A stretch of 64,000 nt of DNA, taken from NCBI RefSeq assembly GCF_900105215.1, contig NZ_FOIP01000001.1:1116001-1180000 (forward strand), read 5' to 3'. The position numbers were made by a program, and so were the translations under genes. Shown here in pieces: positions 1-9,186 of this stretch (the first letter of the stretch is position 1; every line of letters begins with the position of its first letter). Below the pieces are notes generated by a model, which worked only from the letters and a program-made list of their open reading frames with translations, was not told where the DNA came from and did no database searches. Source of the stretch: Lacrimispora sphenoides (GTDB taxonomy: Bacteria > Bacillota > Clostridia > Lachnospirales > Lachnospiraceae).

Positions 1-378
1 AGGGGTATATTTTTTTACGACCTCCATCAGAGCTTCCCTTTTCAGGTCAATATCATCCACCAAGGTAGCCATGCCAGAAAGTATCACACTTTCGTATTTT
101 GTGTTGGTATCGCAAGCCTTGCCGTCCGGGTCAAGGAGTAAGTCTTGCATTTCATAAGCGGTGATACTTACATGAGGGTCTGCTTTAATGTTGTTAATTT
201 TTTTACCCTTGGGTAAACCGTGCATATAAATAAAGCCATTGTGATAAACATGGTGCATTGGTATGACATACGGTGTACTATCCTCATTCAGCATAGCAAG
301 ACTACACGTTGCAGTCCGATTCAGCAAATCCTCCATCCTGTCCTTAGTCATCATATGTGTTTTCATTCTGTGTTGCAT
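1..378 (-). CDS. Pyridoxamine 5'-phosphate oxidase-like flavoprotein (partial)
   Basis: Reading frame open for 126 codons from an ATG at 378 to the window edge, so the C-terminus is missing. A GGAGG lies 9 bases before the ATG. The protein has the split-barrel FMN-binding pattern of the PNPOx-like/nitroimidazole-reductase family: an N-terminal ATCSLAML strand, then PYVIPMHHVY, then GFIYMHGLPKGKK. These proteins usually bind FMN in the cytosol and reduce small molecules; the true substrate cannot be read from sequence. It is divergent from a MocR regulator, a common arrangement in which the PLP-binding regulator controls the neighbouring vitamin-B6-related or flavin gene. Family assignment is fairly safe, function is inferred. 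Confidence 0.75.
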   Translation of the reverse strand, partial: MQHRMKTHMMTKDRMEDLLNRTATCSLAMLNEDSTPYVIPMHHVYHNGFIYMHGLPKGKKINNIKADPHVSITAYEMQDLLLDPDGKACDTNTKYESVILSGMATLVDDIDLKREALMEVVKKYTP

Positions 379-492
379 GATTTATTCCTCCATAATAAGA
401 TACTTTATTTCTTATCAAGTATATCGTATAATTGTATCTATCGAAAGCGACAATTATCAAATTTTTAATAGGTACAATCAAGGAGAGAACAT
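379..492. promoter_or_regulatory. Divergent promoter region between PNPOx-like gene and MocR gene
   Basis: A TATAAT hexamer at 427-432 points rightward to the MocR gene, with only a weak -35 about 17 bp upstream. The leftward side has TTGATA and TATTAT elements with short (15 bp) spacing. GATAC/GTATC words recur across the gap and could be MocR binding sites. Placement is inference. Confidence 0.35.
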
Positions 493-1899
493 ATGTTAAT
501 CATAGACAGGCATTCAGATGAACCGTTATATATGCAAATTTATCATCAACTAAGGGACAAGATTATATCCGGAGAGTTATGCGAGGGAAGCATTCTCCCA
601 CCTATCAGAACATTGGCCAGTACACTCATAGTTGCAAAAAATACGGTTGACAGTGCATATCAGCAGCTTTGTTCCGAAGGTTATGTTCAAAGCAAGATTG
701 GCAGCGGCTATAAGGTACAGAAGATAGCGATAAACAACCTTGCTCCGTCCCATATAAAACAAACTGACTTTGAAAAGCCCATTATACAGGAATTAGAAGA
801 AACATTTACCATACAGTATGATTTCAAATACTGCAGACTTGATATTGAGAATTTCCCCCTTCGTATCTGGCGTAAACTGCTGAACCAGGTATTGCTATCC
901 GATGAAATTGGGCATATCGCTGATTATCATGAGAAAAAGGGAGATTCAGCACTTCGGGTACAGATTATGAAATATCTCACCAACTCCAGAGGGGTTATTT
1001 GCCGCCCGGAACAAATTATTCTTTGCTCCGGAGCTATGTCAGCCCTGAGTTTAGTCTGCCAGTTGCTCATGCAGGAAACCAACATTGTCGCTGTGGAGGA
1101 CCCCTGCTATGACAGTGCCAGAGAAACCTTCATCAATCATGGTTATGATGTGATGCCTATTGGATTGCAGGATGATGGCATTGATTTGATGAAACTCTCG
1201 GCTTCCGGTACGAAGCTAGTCTATACCACGCCCTCCCATCAGTTCCCAACAGGTATTGTCATGTCAATCAACAAACGGCTCAAGCTGTTAGAATGGGCGG
1301 AGCAGAATCACGCTTATATTATCGAGGACGATTATGACAGTGAGCTTCGTTATAACAGCAGACCAATCCCCTCTATCCATTCCCTCGACAAGAAAGAACA
1401 TGTGATTTATGTCAACACCTTTTCCAAAGTGCTTGCTCCCGGCCTAAGAATGGGTTTTCTCGTTTTGCCGGAGGAATTACTGAAGCATTACCATGCTAAC
1501 TTCTCAAATTATCATTGTTCTATTCCTTGGCTGGAGCAGAAAGTCATGTATCACTTTATCCAGCAGGGACATTGGAATCGGATGCTGAACAAATCCTCTG
1601 TATCCAATAAAAGAAAGCATGATATGTTAATCAGCACAATCCAAAGTCAGATGGCAGGGAGGGTAAACATCCATGGTAAAAATGCCGGTCTGCACATTCT
1701 GCTGGAGGTTCATAATGGGATGTCCGAAAAAGAACTCATTGCGTCAGCACAAAGGGCGGGGGTTGGAGTTTATCCGGTATCCGACTATTGGATGAACCTG
1801 CAAAGCTACTCGGATAATTTGGTTCTCATGGGATATAGCAGTTTATCAGAAGAGGAAATTGTGGACGGTATCACCCGGCTATCCTCCGCTTGGTTTTAG
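493..1899 (+). CDS. MocR-family PLP-dependent transcriptional regulator
   Basis: 468 aa, the usual MocR length. Residues 1-75 form a GntR winged helix-turn-helix (PLYMQIYHQLRDKI, then LPPIRTLA). From about 110 to the end there is a class I aminotransferase fold. The expected PLP Schiff-base lysine is K312 in NTFSKVLAPGLR, and the EDDYDSE segment at 278-284 supplies the Asp/Tyr contacts. The ATG follows an AGGAGA ribosome binding site. Such proteins bind DNA as dimers and respond to PLP or amino-acid ligands; they do not usually act as enzymes. The likely target is the divergent PNPOx-like gene or its own promoter. Confidence 0.9.
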   Translation: MLIIDRHSDEPLYMQIYHQLRDKIISGELCEGSILPPIRTLASTLIVAKNTVDSAYQQLCSEGYVQSKIGSGYKVQKIAINNLAPSHIKQTDFEKPIIQELEETFTIQYDFKYCRLDIENFPLRIWRKLLNQVLLSDEIGHIADYHEKKGDSALRVQIMKYLTNSRGVICRPEQIILCSGAMSALSLVCQLLMQETNIVAVEDPCYDSARETFINHGYDVMPIGLQDDGIDLMKLSASGTKLVYTTPSHQFPTGIVMSINKRLKLLEWAEQNHAYIIEDDYDSELRYNSRPIPSIHSLDKKEHVIYVNTFSKVLAPGLRMGFLVLPEELLKHYHANFSNYHCSIPWLEQKVMYHFIQQGHWNRMLNKSSVSNKRKHDMLISTIQSQMAGRVNIHGKNAGLHILLEVHNGMSEKELIASAQRAGVGVYPVSDYWMNLQSYSDNLVLMGYSSLSEEEIVDGITRLSSAWF

Positions 1900-2117
1900 A
1901 ATATACTGAAAATAAAAAACACTGCCAATAGAATAAATTAGCATTTGCGATGCTTGGAGTAGAAAAATCCCCCGGAGTACAAGAAACAAAATAAAGGGAA
2001 TGCTATTGAACCAATCCTGGCAGAAGATCACGCTTAATAACCTATCTGAAAAACTGCTGATAGTCCTGGATCCCTAATATCCTTTGATAAAAAATTAACT
2101 ATAATTACTTATCTGGA

Positions 2118-2146
2118 TTGACATTTATGTATAATAAAAATATAAT
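2118..2146 (+). promoter_or_regulatory. Sigma-A promoter of glycerol dehydrogenase gene
   Basis: Consensus TTGACA (2118-2123), 17-bp spacer, consensus TATAAT (2141-2146), about 65 bp before the gldA start. The rest of the 312-bp gap after the MocR gene holds nothing else I can identify apart from the inverted repeat that follows. Confidence 0.8.
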
Positions 2147-2180
2147 ATATTATATCGATAAATAAATATCGATATAATAT
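2147..2180 (+). promoter_or_regulatory. Perfect 14-bp inverted repeat, probable operator
   Basis: Arms 2147-2160 and 2167-2180 are perfect reverse complements (core TATATCGATA / TATCGATATA) around a 6-base spacer. It starts directly after the -10 box, where a bound repressor would block initiation, or it could form a 5'-UTR hairpin. The cognate regulator is not evident. Confidence 0.55.
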
Positions 2181-2211
2181 TATCAAACTAACAATCTAAG
2201 GAGGAATTAAC

Positions 2212-3315
2212 ATGGCTAATATAATTGGCAGCCCTGAACGCTACGTTCAAGGCAGAGGGATATTAGGTGAGCTATGTAAACATTTGCAAAATATAGGAAA
2301 GGCGCCCTTTATTTTAGTTAGCGAATCTGGTAAGGGACGTGTTAAAGATCCTATCGAAAAGAGTGCAAAAGAATATAATACAAAATTATCTTTCGAAATC
2401 TTTCAAGGTGAGTGCTCTCGTAATGAAATTGACCGCTTAGTGAACGTATATAAGGAATCTGGTTGTGATGTAGTTGTTGGAATTGGAGGAGGAAAGATCC
2501 ACGATACAGCAAAAGCTCTTGCATTTTACGCAGAAGCTCCTGTAGTAATCGTTCCTACCATTGCCGGTACAGATGCTCCATGCAGTGCTTTATCAGTTAT
2601 CTATACAGACGACGGCGCTTTTGAAGATTATCTTTTTCTTCCTAAAAATCCAAACATGGTTTTGGTCGATACTGAAGTAATTAGTTCTGCTCCGGCACGT
2701 TTACTTGTATCTGGCATGGGAGATGCATTGGCAACCTATTTTGAAGCCCGTGCATGTATGCAGTCAAACAGTCCTAACTTTATTGGCGGCTACTATACCA
2801 TCACCTCTATGGCAATTGCCAGATTATGTTATGATACATTACTTGCTAACGGTATTCAGGCTCTTGTTTCTGCACAAGCGAAAGTATGTACAAAAGCACT
2901 GGAAAACATTGTTGAAGCAAATACATATCTTTCAGGTATTGGTTTTGAAAGCTGTGGTATCGCAGCAGCCCATGCGATTCATAATGGATTTACAGCTATC
3001 CATGAAACACATCAGTGTTACCATGGTGAGAAAGTGGCTTTTGGTACCTTAACTCAATTAGTACTTGAAAATGCTTCTCCGGAAGAATTTGAAGAAGTGA
3101 TAAATTTTTGTTTAGATGTCGGATTGCCAACTACTCTGGAGGATCTTGGAATTCATGAGATTAAAATAGATGAAATAATGAAAGTTGCAGAATTAGCATG
3201 TAGCCCTAATGATACAATGGGAAACATGCCATTAACATTAACACCTGAAATAGTTTGTGATGCTATTATTGCTACAGATAAACTGGGGCACTATTTTAAA
3301 GCAAAGCGGCTTTAA
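2212..3315 (+). CDS. gldA: Glycerol dehydrogenase, NAD-dependent, group III metal family
   Basis: 367 aa, matching GldA length. It oxidises glycerol to dihydroxyacetone with NAD+, or runs in reverse to dispose of reducing equivalents. The NAD-binding loop GIGGGKIHDTAKA is at about 90-102. Zinc ligands expected in the family are visible as D171 (GMGDAL), H254 (AAAHAIHNG) and H271 (YHGEKV). VPTIAGTDAP at 114-123 is the usual family signature. An AAGGAGG sits just upstream of the ATG. It is monocistronic, with a strong promoter and a likely operator. No dihydroxyacetone kinase is adjacent, so the pathway partner is elsewhere. Confidence 0.92.
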   Translation: MANIIGSPERYVQGRGILGELCKHLQNIGKAPFILVSESGKGRVKDPIEKSAKEYNTKLSFEIFQGECSRNEIDRLVNVYKESGCDVVVGIGGGKIHDTAKALAFYAEAPVVIVPTIAGTDAPCSALSVIYTDDGAFEDYLFLPKNPNMVLVDTEVISSAPARLLVSGMGDALATYFEARACMQSNSPNFIGGYYTITSMAIARLCYDTLLANGIQALVSAQAKVCTKALENIVEANTYLSGIGFESCGIAAAHAIHNGFTAIHETHQCYHGEKVAFGTLTQLVLENASPEEFEEVINFCLDVGLPTTLEDLGIHEIKIDEIMKVAELACSPNDTMGNMPLTLTPEIVCDAIIATDKLGHYFKAKRL

Positions 3316-3466
3316 TTAAAGGCCCTTTACTGAAATAAATCTAAATCTTCCATTGTCTAAACGCATATGGAACTGAAAACAGGAGAGGAACGGTCATGAT
3401 TTTTCTTAAATCGCTCCCCTCCCGGGTTTCATATAATGATTCAATTACTTTCAGGAAAAACTGGTT

Positions 3467-5545
3467 TTATGGTTCACAAACATCCAGAACGAATCCGTCC
3501 CGCACAAAGAGCGGCATCTGATCCAACGGCGTCTCTACCTCGATACTCTGACCGCCTTCCCACGTTTTCTTCGTCCAGACATTCATCCATACTGCGCCTT
3601 TTGGAAGGTAAACACCAATCTTATCAGCGCCTGCCTCCATAACCGGCACTACCATGACATTCGGGCCATACATATATTGATTTTCTGTCTCCCAGCACGC
3701 ACAGTCCTCTGGGAAATCGTAGAACAGCGGCCTCATCACAGGGGTTCCTTTTTCATGAGCTTCCTTCATCAACTTCCGCGTATAGGGGCGCATATTTTCA
3801 CGAATCCATAAGTACTTTTTACAAATTTCGTACACCTTATCACCATAGCTCCAGATCTCATTGGGCGCGCCAGACACGCATGCTGCCCCTCCGGTAGTCC
3901 CCTGCTGAGGCTGATACGGCATCCGATAACCGTGAAGCCGCATAACAGGGCAGAAGGTTCCATATTCAAACCAGCGTACCAACACCTCATGGAATTTCTC
4001 GTCGGTAATGTTGGCTCCAAAAAATCCTCCTATATCCGTGGTCCACCATGGAATACCCGCCAAACCCATGTTGAGTCCGGCTGCAACCTGATTTTTCATG
4101 CTGTCGAAGCTGGAATGTATATCGCCGGACCAAACCAGCGCCCCGTATTTCTGGCTGCCCGCCCAGGCACAGCGCAGAAGGTTTACCACATTCTCCTGTC
4201 CTTCCCCACGCATCCCTTCGAAGAAGGTCTTTGCGTACATCGCCGGGTAAATATTCCCGATCTGCACATTCGGCCCCAAATGATAGCGGTAGTTTTCAAA
4301 ATCATAGACGGAGTATTCCGGTTCTGCTTCATCCAGCCAAAATATCTTTACACCTTTATTATAATAATTCTGTTTGCATTTCTTCCAGACGTAATCCCGC
4401 GCCTCAGGGTTTGTGGGGTCATACTGGATCGTGTTGCCCATATAGACATTGTCAATACGCACGCCCTTCTCCACCCGAGTCAGCAGACCCTTCGCCTTCA
4501 TCTCCTCGAAATTCTCACTTAAATAATCGACCATTGGCCATACGGATACCATCAGTTCGATCCCCATATCATTCAGTTCCGTAATCATGCTGTCCGGGTC
4601 CGGCCAGTACGTAGGATCAAACCTCCAGTCCCCCTGTTTGGGCCAGTGGAAGAAGTCCACGACAATCACGTCGATGGGAAGCTCCCGTCTCTTATACTCT
4701 CTGGCGACCTCCAGAAGTTCCTCCTGCGTCTGATAGCGCAGCTTACACTGCCAGAATCCAAGACCATATTCCGGCATCATCGGCACCTTCCCCGCGGCGT
4801 TCGCATACGCCTCCTCAATCTCTGCAGGAGAGTCTCCCGCAGTAATCCAATAGTCCAGCTTTTTCGTGGACTTCGCTTCCCATGTGGTAATATTTCTGGC
4901 GAAATTAACACGCCCGACTGCCGGGTTATTCCACAGAAAACCATACCCCAGCGAGGAAAGGGCAAACGGTACACTGGCTTGGGAGTTTCGGTGCGCCAGT
5001 TCTAAATCTGCACCTTTCAAATCCAGAAAATCCTGCTGATACTGCCCCATCCCATAGATTTTCTCCTTAGGGTCAGATACAAAGCGCATTGTCAAGGTGT
5101 AATCCCCGCCGATAATTGGCTTAAATTCTCGAGCTTCAATCTCCAGGGAACTGCACGTATCGGCAAACATATCCTCCCGGTTGCGTACGTATTCTTCCAG
5201 AAGCAGTTCCCCTTTCTGGTTATAGAAAGAAAGCTTTCCAATATTATTGATAACCGCTTTAATTTTACCATTCGTGATTTCCGCCGTATAATCATGAATT
5301 GTCACCTTCGCTCCTGACAACTCCGGCTTTCCTTCCAGCGCCCAAAGTTCCTCGGGCATCTGCGCCATCTTTGACGCACGCACCCGCAGAGAATTGGTCC
5401 CCCACGGCTCCACAATTAAACGTTCCGCGTCATAGCGATAATAGAGCGCCCCGTCCTTCTCTTCAAAATACCCCAGTAAAAACCGGTTATCGGAGCGGAA
5501 ATCTCCGGCTTTCTCCATTTTCTGCATCTCCTCTTTTTGGTCCAT
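3467..5545 (-). CDS. GH31 family alpha-glycosidase (paralogue 1)
   Basis: A TTG at 5569 would extend the frame, but the AAAAGGAGG ribosome binding site ends 9 bases before the ATG at 5545, so that start is chosen (692 aa). GH31 retaining enzymes release alpha-linked glucose or xylose from oligosaccharides. The (beta/alpha)8 barrel carries FWLDEAEPEY with nucleophile D405 and WSGDIHSSF with the acid/base D475, plus the PWWTTDIGGF motif. There is no signal peptide, so it acts in the cytosol after import. It is the last gene of the sugar operon and closely resembles the gene at 6302-8317. Specificity (alpha-xylosidase versus alpha-glucosidase) cannot be settled by eye. Confidence 0.9.
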   Translation of the reverse strand: MDQKEEMQKMEKAGDFRSDNRFLLGYFEEKDGALYYRYDAERLIVEPWGTNSLRVRASKMAQMPEELWALEGKPELSGAKVTIHDYTAEITNGKIKAVINNIGKLSFYNQKGELLLEEYVRNREDMFADTCSSLEIEAREFKPIIGGDYTLTMRFVSDPKEKIYGMGQYQQDFLDLKGADLELAHRNSQASVPFALSSLGYGFLWNNPAVGRVNFARNITTWEAKSTKKLDYWITAGDSPAEIEEAYANAAGKVPMMPEYGLGFWQCKLRYQTQEELLEVAREYKRRELPIDVIVVDFFHWPKQGDWRFDPTYWPDPDSMITELNDMGIELMVSVWPMVDYLSENFEEMKAKGLLTRVEKGVRIDNVYMGNTIQYDPTNPEARDYVWKKCKQNYYNKGVKIFWLDEAEPEYSVYDFENYRYHLGPNVQIGNIYPAMYAKTFFEGMRGEGQENVVNLLRCAWAGSQKYGALVWSGDIHSSFDSMKNQVAAGLNMGLAGIPWWTTDIGGFFGANITDEKFHEVLVRWFEYGTFCPVMRLHGYRMPYQPQQGTTGGAACVSGAPNEIWSYGDKVYEICKKYLWIRENMRPYTRKLMKEAHEKGTPVMRPLFYDFPEDCACWETENQYMYGPNVMVVPVMEAGADKIGVYLPKGAVWMNVWTKKTWEGGQSIEVETPLDQMPLFVRDGFVLDVCEP

Positions 5546-5576
5546 CTGCGTGATCCTCCTTTTACTCAACTGAATA

Positions 5577-6224
5577 TTAATGATTTTTTTTACTCTGCGG
5601 TGTGTGTTCCGCCAGTATCGGTTCTATCAGACAATGGTATATCCTGTGGACAGGGGCCGGCAGAATCAGAACAAGCGGAAGACACCACCAGACAAGCATG
5701 ACACTGACCGCTGTAACCAGTACCAGGAGTATGGTACGCGGTAAATGACGGAAACACATATAAATCGATACTTTCAGAATCCACCCCGCGGGCATGGAAA
5801 AACGGGAAAGAGCAGGAAATGCGTAAAGCTGCGTCCCTATTGCAAAAAGCAGGCATACACTATACAGAAGCAGCAGAAAAACAGCCCCGGCTCCCTCCAT
5901 CTTTGCCGACACAATTCCAAGATTGAGCTGAAAAATGATAGCCGCAGCCGCAAGAATCCCCCACAGTCCGCAGGAAGGTTTGAAGTTCCACACAAAAGAT
6001 TGAAAAAACACCTTCACTACATACCCCTCATCCTGCACTCCCTGTTTATGGACCGTATCATACATCGCCGTGGTAGAAGCACCGACGGTAATCACAGGCA
6101 AGCAGAACAGCAGCCAAAGCAGGTTAAGCGCCACCGTATCAAAGATCTTCTCCATGTAGTAAAAGTAGTCTCCTCCGTAGGAGAAGAACCCTTTGCTTCC
6201 AAACCTTTTTCTGCTTTTATCCAT
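5577..6224 (-). CDS. YesL-like (DUF624) membrane protein
   Basis: 215 aa with about five hydrophobic segments (LLWLLFCLPVITVGAS near residue 35, others near 80, 110, 140 and 175). The N-terminal FFSYGGDYFYYMEKIFDTVALN pattern is typical of the YesL/DUF624 family. These genes sit in YesM/YesN-controlled sugar ABC operons in Firmicutes; their biochemical role is unknown. A GAGGAGATAGG ribosome binding site precedes the ATG. It lies between the two GH31 genes, which supports co-transcription. Confidence 0.8.
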   Translation of the reverse strand: MDKSRKRFGSKGFFSYGGDYFYYMEKIFDTVALNLLWLLFCLPVITVGASTTAMYDTVHKQGVQDEGYVVKVFFQSFVWNFKPSCGLWGILAAAAIIFQLNLGIVSAKMEGAGAVFLLLLYSVCLLFAIGTQLYAFPALSRFSMPAGWILKVSIYMCFRHLPRTILLVLVTAVSVMLVWWCLPLVLILPAPVHRIYHCLIEPILAEHTPQSKKNH

Positions 6225-6301
6225 ATCCTATCTCCTCTTTCATCTCTGCTTTCCACGGAGTCCCATGTGATACTCTTGCAATAATTCCCCGCAGCTTCGC
6301 A

Positions 6302-8317
6302 TCACTTTGCGGTTTCGAACAGATAGTCCAACGTCCCTTCCTTTACGAACACCGGGATAGCGTTAATGGGGGCCGCGGCTATAATTTCCTTTCCCCCCTC
6401 ATATACCAAAGCATCATTTAAGTTTTTCCAGCGGCCGGCCGGCAGATAGACCTTCCGCTCCGTCACAGCCTCGCAGAGAACCGGTGCAACCAGAACGTCC
6501 GGGCCGAATAAGTATTCATCCTCAATTTCCCAGCATCGGCCGTCTTTCGGATAGTCATAAAAAAGAGGACGCATCACTGGTGTTCCCTTTTCGTGGGCCT
6601 CCCGCATCAGTTCCGTAATATACGGCCGCATCTTCTCCCGCAGATTAATATATTTCCTGCAGACAGCGTAAATCTCTTCTCCATAGGACCAGATCTCATT
6701 CTCCGCTCCGCTGTTGTGTTTTCCCCCTCCGGCAGTACCGATCGGCTCCTTGATCGGTTCTCTGTATCCGTGCAGCCTCATGACAGGGCAGAAGGCGCCA
6801 AATTCAAACCAGCGCACAAACACTTCTCTAAATCCTTCGTCGTGTATATTACCTCCGTGAAATCCGCCAATGTCTGTCGTCCACCACGGAATTCCGGACA
6901 GTCCCATGTTGAGCCCGGCTGCCAGCTGGCTGCGCAGTGAGCGGAAAGATGAATCGATATCTCCCGACCACACCAGCGCCCCGTATTTCTGGCTTCCGGC
7001 CCATGCACAACGCAGCAGGCTCAATATGTTTTCCTGTCCCGCCTGCCGGAGGCCTTCATACGCCATTCTGGCATATTCCTTCGGATAAATATTACCTGTC
7101 TCTAAATCGGTTCCCTGATAATACCGGTAATGAGAGAACTGATATCCGGTAAATTCCGGCTCCGCCTCATCGAGCCAGAACAACTCAATTCCTTTGTCAT
7201 AATAATTCCGGCGCAGTTTCTCCCACACGAAGCTGCGCGCGTCCGGATGCGTGGCGTCAAAAAATGCCGCATTTCCCAACTGACCGATCGCTTTTCCGTG
7301 CTCGCTGCGGACTAAATATCCTTCCCGGACCATCTTATGATAGTTCTCACTGCTTTCCTCAACGGTTGGCCAGACAGACACCATCAGCCTGACCCCCATC
7401 TCCTTCAGTTCACGCACCATGCCCTCAGGGTCGGGCCAGTAATCCTCATCAAATTTCCAGTCCCCCTGATTGGGCCAGTGAAAATAATCACAGACGATGA
7501 CATCCAGTGGAATGCCCCTCTTCTTATACTCCCTCGCTACTTCCAAAAGCTCTTCCTGCGTCTGATAGCGCAGCTTGCACTGCCAGAAGCCCATGCCGTA
7601 ATCCGGCATCATCGGTACCTTACCTACCGCATTGGCGTAAGCCTCCTCGATTTCAGCCGGAGTATCCCCGGCCACAATCCAGTAGTCCATTACCTTTGTG
7701 GACTCCGCCGTCCATTCCGTGATGTTCTTTCCGAATGTAACGCTGCCGATGGCTGGATTGTTCCACAAAAATCCGTAGCCGCGGCTGGAAAGTGCGAAGG
7801 GGATACTTGCCTGGGAATTGCGGTGCGCCAACTCAAGACGGCAGTTCTTCACATCCAGATACGGCTGCTGATACTGGCCCATGCCGTAGATTTTCTCTCC
7901 GTCACTCGGTTCAAACCGGACTTTTAGACGGTAATTATCCGTACCCGTGATTGGTTCAAAGGTCCTGGGATCAATTTCCAGAGCGCTGTTAAATTCCCCC
8001 TCAATCTCCTTCCGGAAACGGTTTCTGTCGTATTCCTCCAAAAGCAGCTCGCCTCTCCGGTTATAAAATTTTAACTTCCCGGTAGCCATCAGTTCACATC
8101 GAATGTTTCCATTTTCAATCCTGGCACCCATGCCGTCCAGCACGATGCTGATTTTTAATTCCTCATTTTCCGGTTCCAACAGAGCCGACCATTCTTCCTC
8201 CCTAATTGCAGAAAGTTGGGTAGCGCGGACCCTTAGGGCATTGGGCCCCCACGGCTCAATCTGCAGGATTTCTTTTTCCTGCCTCCTTATAACCGTATTT
8301 CCAATTTGTTTCAGCAT
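6302..8317 (-). CDS. GH31 family alpha-glycosidase (paralogue 2)
   Basis: 671 aa, no signal peptide. Nucleophile D383 lies in FWLDEAEPEF and acid/base D453 in WSGDIDSSF, with PWWTTDIGGF downstream. It is collinear with the 3467-5545 protein over nearly its whole length, with long shared blocks such as MGFWQCKLRYQTQEELLEVA. The two are therefore paralogues from an old duplication, probably with complementary linkage or chain-length preference. An AGGAGGAAAGAA ribosome binding site precedes the ATG. It follows the second permease gene by only 10 bp, so it is co-transcribed with the transporter. Confidence 0.9.
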   Translation of the reverse strand: MLKQIGNTVIRRQEKEILQIEPWGPNALRVRATQLSAIREEEWSALLEPENEELKISIVLDGMGARIENGNIRCELMATGKLKFYNRRGELLLEEYDRNRFRKEIEGEFNSALEIDPRTFEPITGTDNYRLKVRFEPSDGEKIYGMGQYQQPYLDVKNCRLELAHRNSQASIPFALSSRGYGFLWNNPAIGSVTFGKNITEWTAESTKVMDYWIVAGDTPAEIEEAYANAVGKVPMMPDYGMGFWQCKLRYQTQEELLEVAREYKKRGIPLDVIVCDYFHWPNQGDWKFDEDYWPDPEGMVRELKEMGVRLMVSVWPTVEESSENYHKMVREGYLVRSEHGKAIGQLGNAAFFDATHPDARSFVWEKLRRNYYDKGIELFWLDEAEPEFTGYQFSHYRYYQGTDLETGNIYPKEYARMAYEGLRQAGQENILSLLRCAWAGSQKYGALVWSGDIDSSFRSLRSQLAAGLNMGLSGIPWWTTDIGGFHGGNIHDEGFREVFVRWFEFGAFCPVMRLHGYREPIKEPIGTAGGGKHNSGAENEIWSYGEEIYAVCRKYINLREKMRPYITELMREAHEKGTPVMRPLFYDYPKDGRCWEIEDEYLFGPDVLVAPVLCEAVTERKVYLPAGRWKNLNDALVYEGGKEIIAAAPINAIPVFVKEGTLDYLFETAK

Positions 8318-8327
8318 TTCTTTCCTC

Positions 8328-9185
8328 CTATTCTTTGACCGCTCCGGCTGTTAAGCCGCTGACGATATATTTTTGCAGAAATACAAATAGCAGAACAACC
8401 GGTATGACAAGGATCGCGCCGTACGCCATGATACAGTTCCATTTTGTTCCGTATTTGCTCTGGAACTTATAGATATTGGCAGTCAGCGGACGCATCTCCG
8501 GCTTGACGTTAAAGGTCATGGAATAGACCAGGTCGTTCCAGCCATTCAAGAACGAGATAATTACCACCGTGATCACTCCGGTCTTGATCGCCGGTATCAT
8601 GATAGAAAAAAATGAGCGGACCACGCCACAGCCGTCAATTCTTGCAGCGTCATCTAGGGACGTGGGAACCCCCTTGAAATACGGTCTCAGTGTCACCACA
8701 ATAAATGGGATCGATCCCGAAGAGATTGCCAGCGCAGGGCCTAAATACGTACCCAAAAGACCGATTTTGTTGAAGATTAAATACATGGGAGTCAGCATCA
8801 GGGAGGCAGGCATCATCTGCGTCACCAGAAAGGCCAGCAGAAAGCCTTTGCTTCCCGGCACCTTATACCGCCCCATCCCATACGCCGTCGGCACACCGAA
8901 GCAGATAGAAATCGTCATAGACAGCAAGGCAATCAGGCAACTGTTCCTTAAAGAGCACAGGAAATCCTTGTCGGAGAAGTTCTTAATCCATGGCTCAAGC
9001 GTAAATGTGTGGGGATAATACGTCACTATTTTCCCGAAAGACTCCCCGTCTGTCTTGAAGGACATGGACAGTAGCCAGTAGATCGGGAAGAGGAAGATCA
9101 CTGCAATTAATATTGCCAGCAGGCAGTTTAAAATATCTTTTCTGCCGCTGCTTGTACACACGGCATATCTGATTTTTTCTCCCAT
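8328..9185 (-). CDS. Sugar ABC transporter permease, MalG type
   Basis: 285 aa with six hydrophobic segments. The inner-membrane-loop signature near residue 190 (DDAARIDGCGVVRSFFSIMIP, the EAA motif) would contact the ATPase. The frame extends to an upstream ATG at 9194, but that ATG abuts the GGAGG; the ATG at 9185 has better spacing and is chosen. It pairs with the MalF-type permease to form the transmembrane channel. No ATPase gene is present in the operon, as is usual for MsmK-style shared ATPases. Confidence 0.9.
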   Translation of the reverse strand: MGEKIRYAVCTSSGRKDILNCLLAILIAVIFLFPIYWLLSMSFKTDGESFGKIVTYYPHTFTLEPWIKNFSDKDFLCSLRNSCLIALLSMTISICFGVPTAYGMGRYKVPGSKGFLLAFLVTQMMPASLMLTPMYLIFNKIGLLGTYLGPALAISSGSIPFIVVTLRPYFKGVPTSLDDAARIDGCGVVRSFFSIMIPAIKTGVITVVIISFLNGWNDLVYSMTFNVKPEMRPLTANIYKFQSKYGTKWNCIMAYGAILVIPVVLLFVFLQKYIVSGLTAGAVKE

Positions 9186-9186
9186 A

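Noticed and set aside
3340..3430. Terminator between gldA and the GH31 gene
   Set aside because: The candidate stem (around GGAGAGGAACG and CGCTCCCCTCC) has two mismatches, a long loop and no proper T-run, so it was not listed.
5546..5569. Longer TTG-initiated start of the GH31 gene
   Set aside because: The TTG overlaps the AGGAGG ribosome binding site that is correctly spaced for ATG 5545.
3436..8354. Many plus-strand open frames opposite the GH31 and permease genes
   Set aside because: They are mirror frames of GC-richer coding DNA, lack ribosome binding sites and have unnatural composition.
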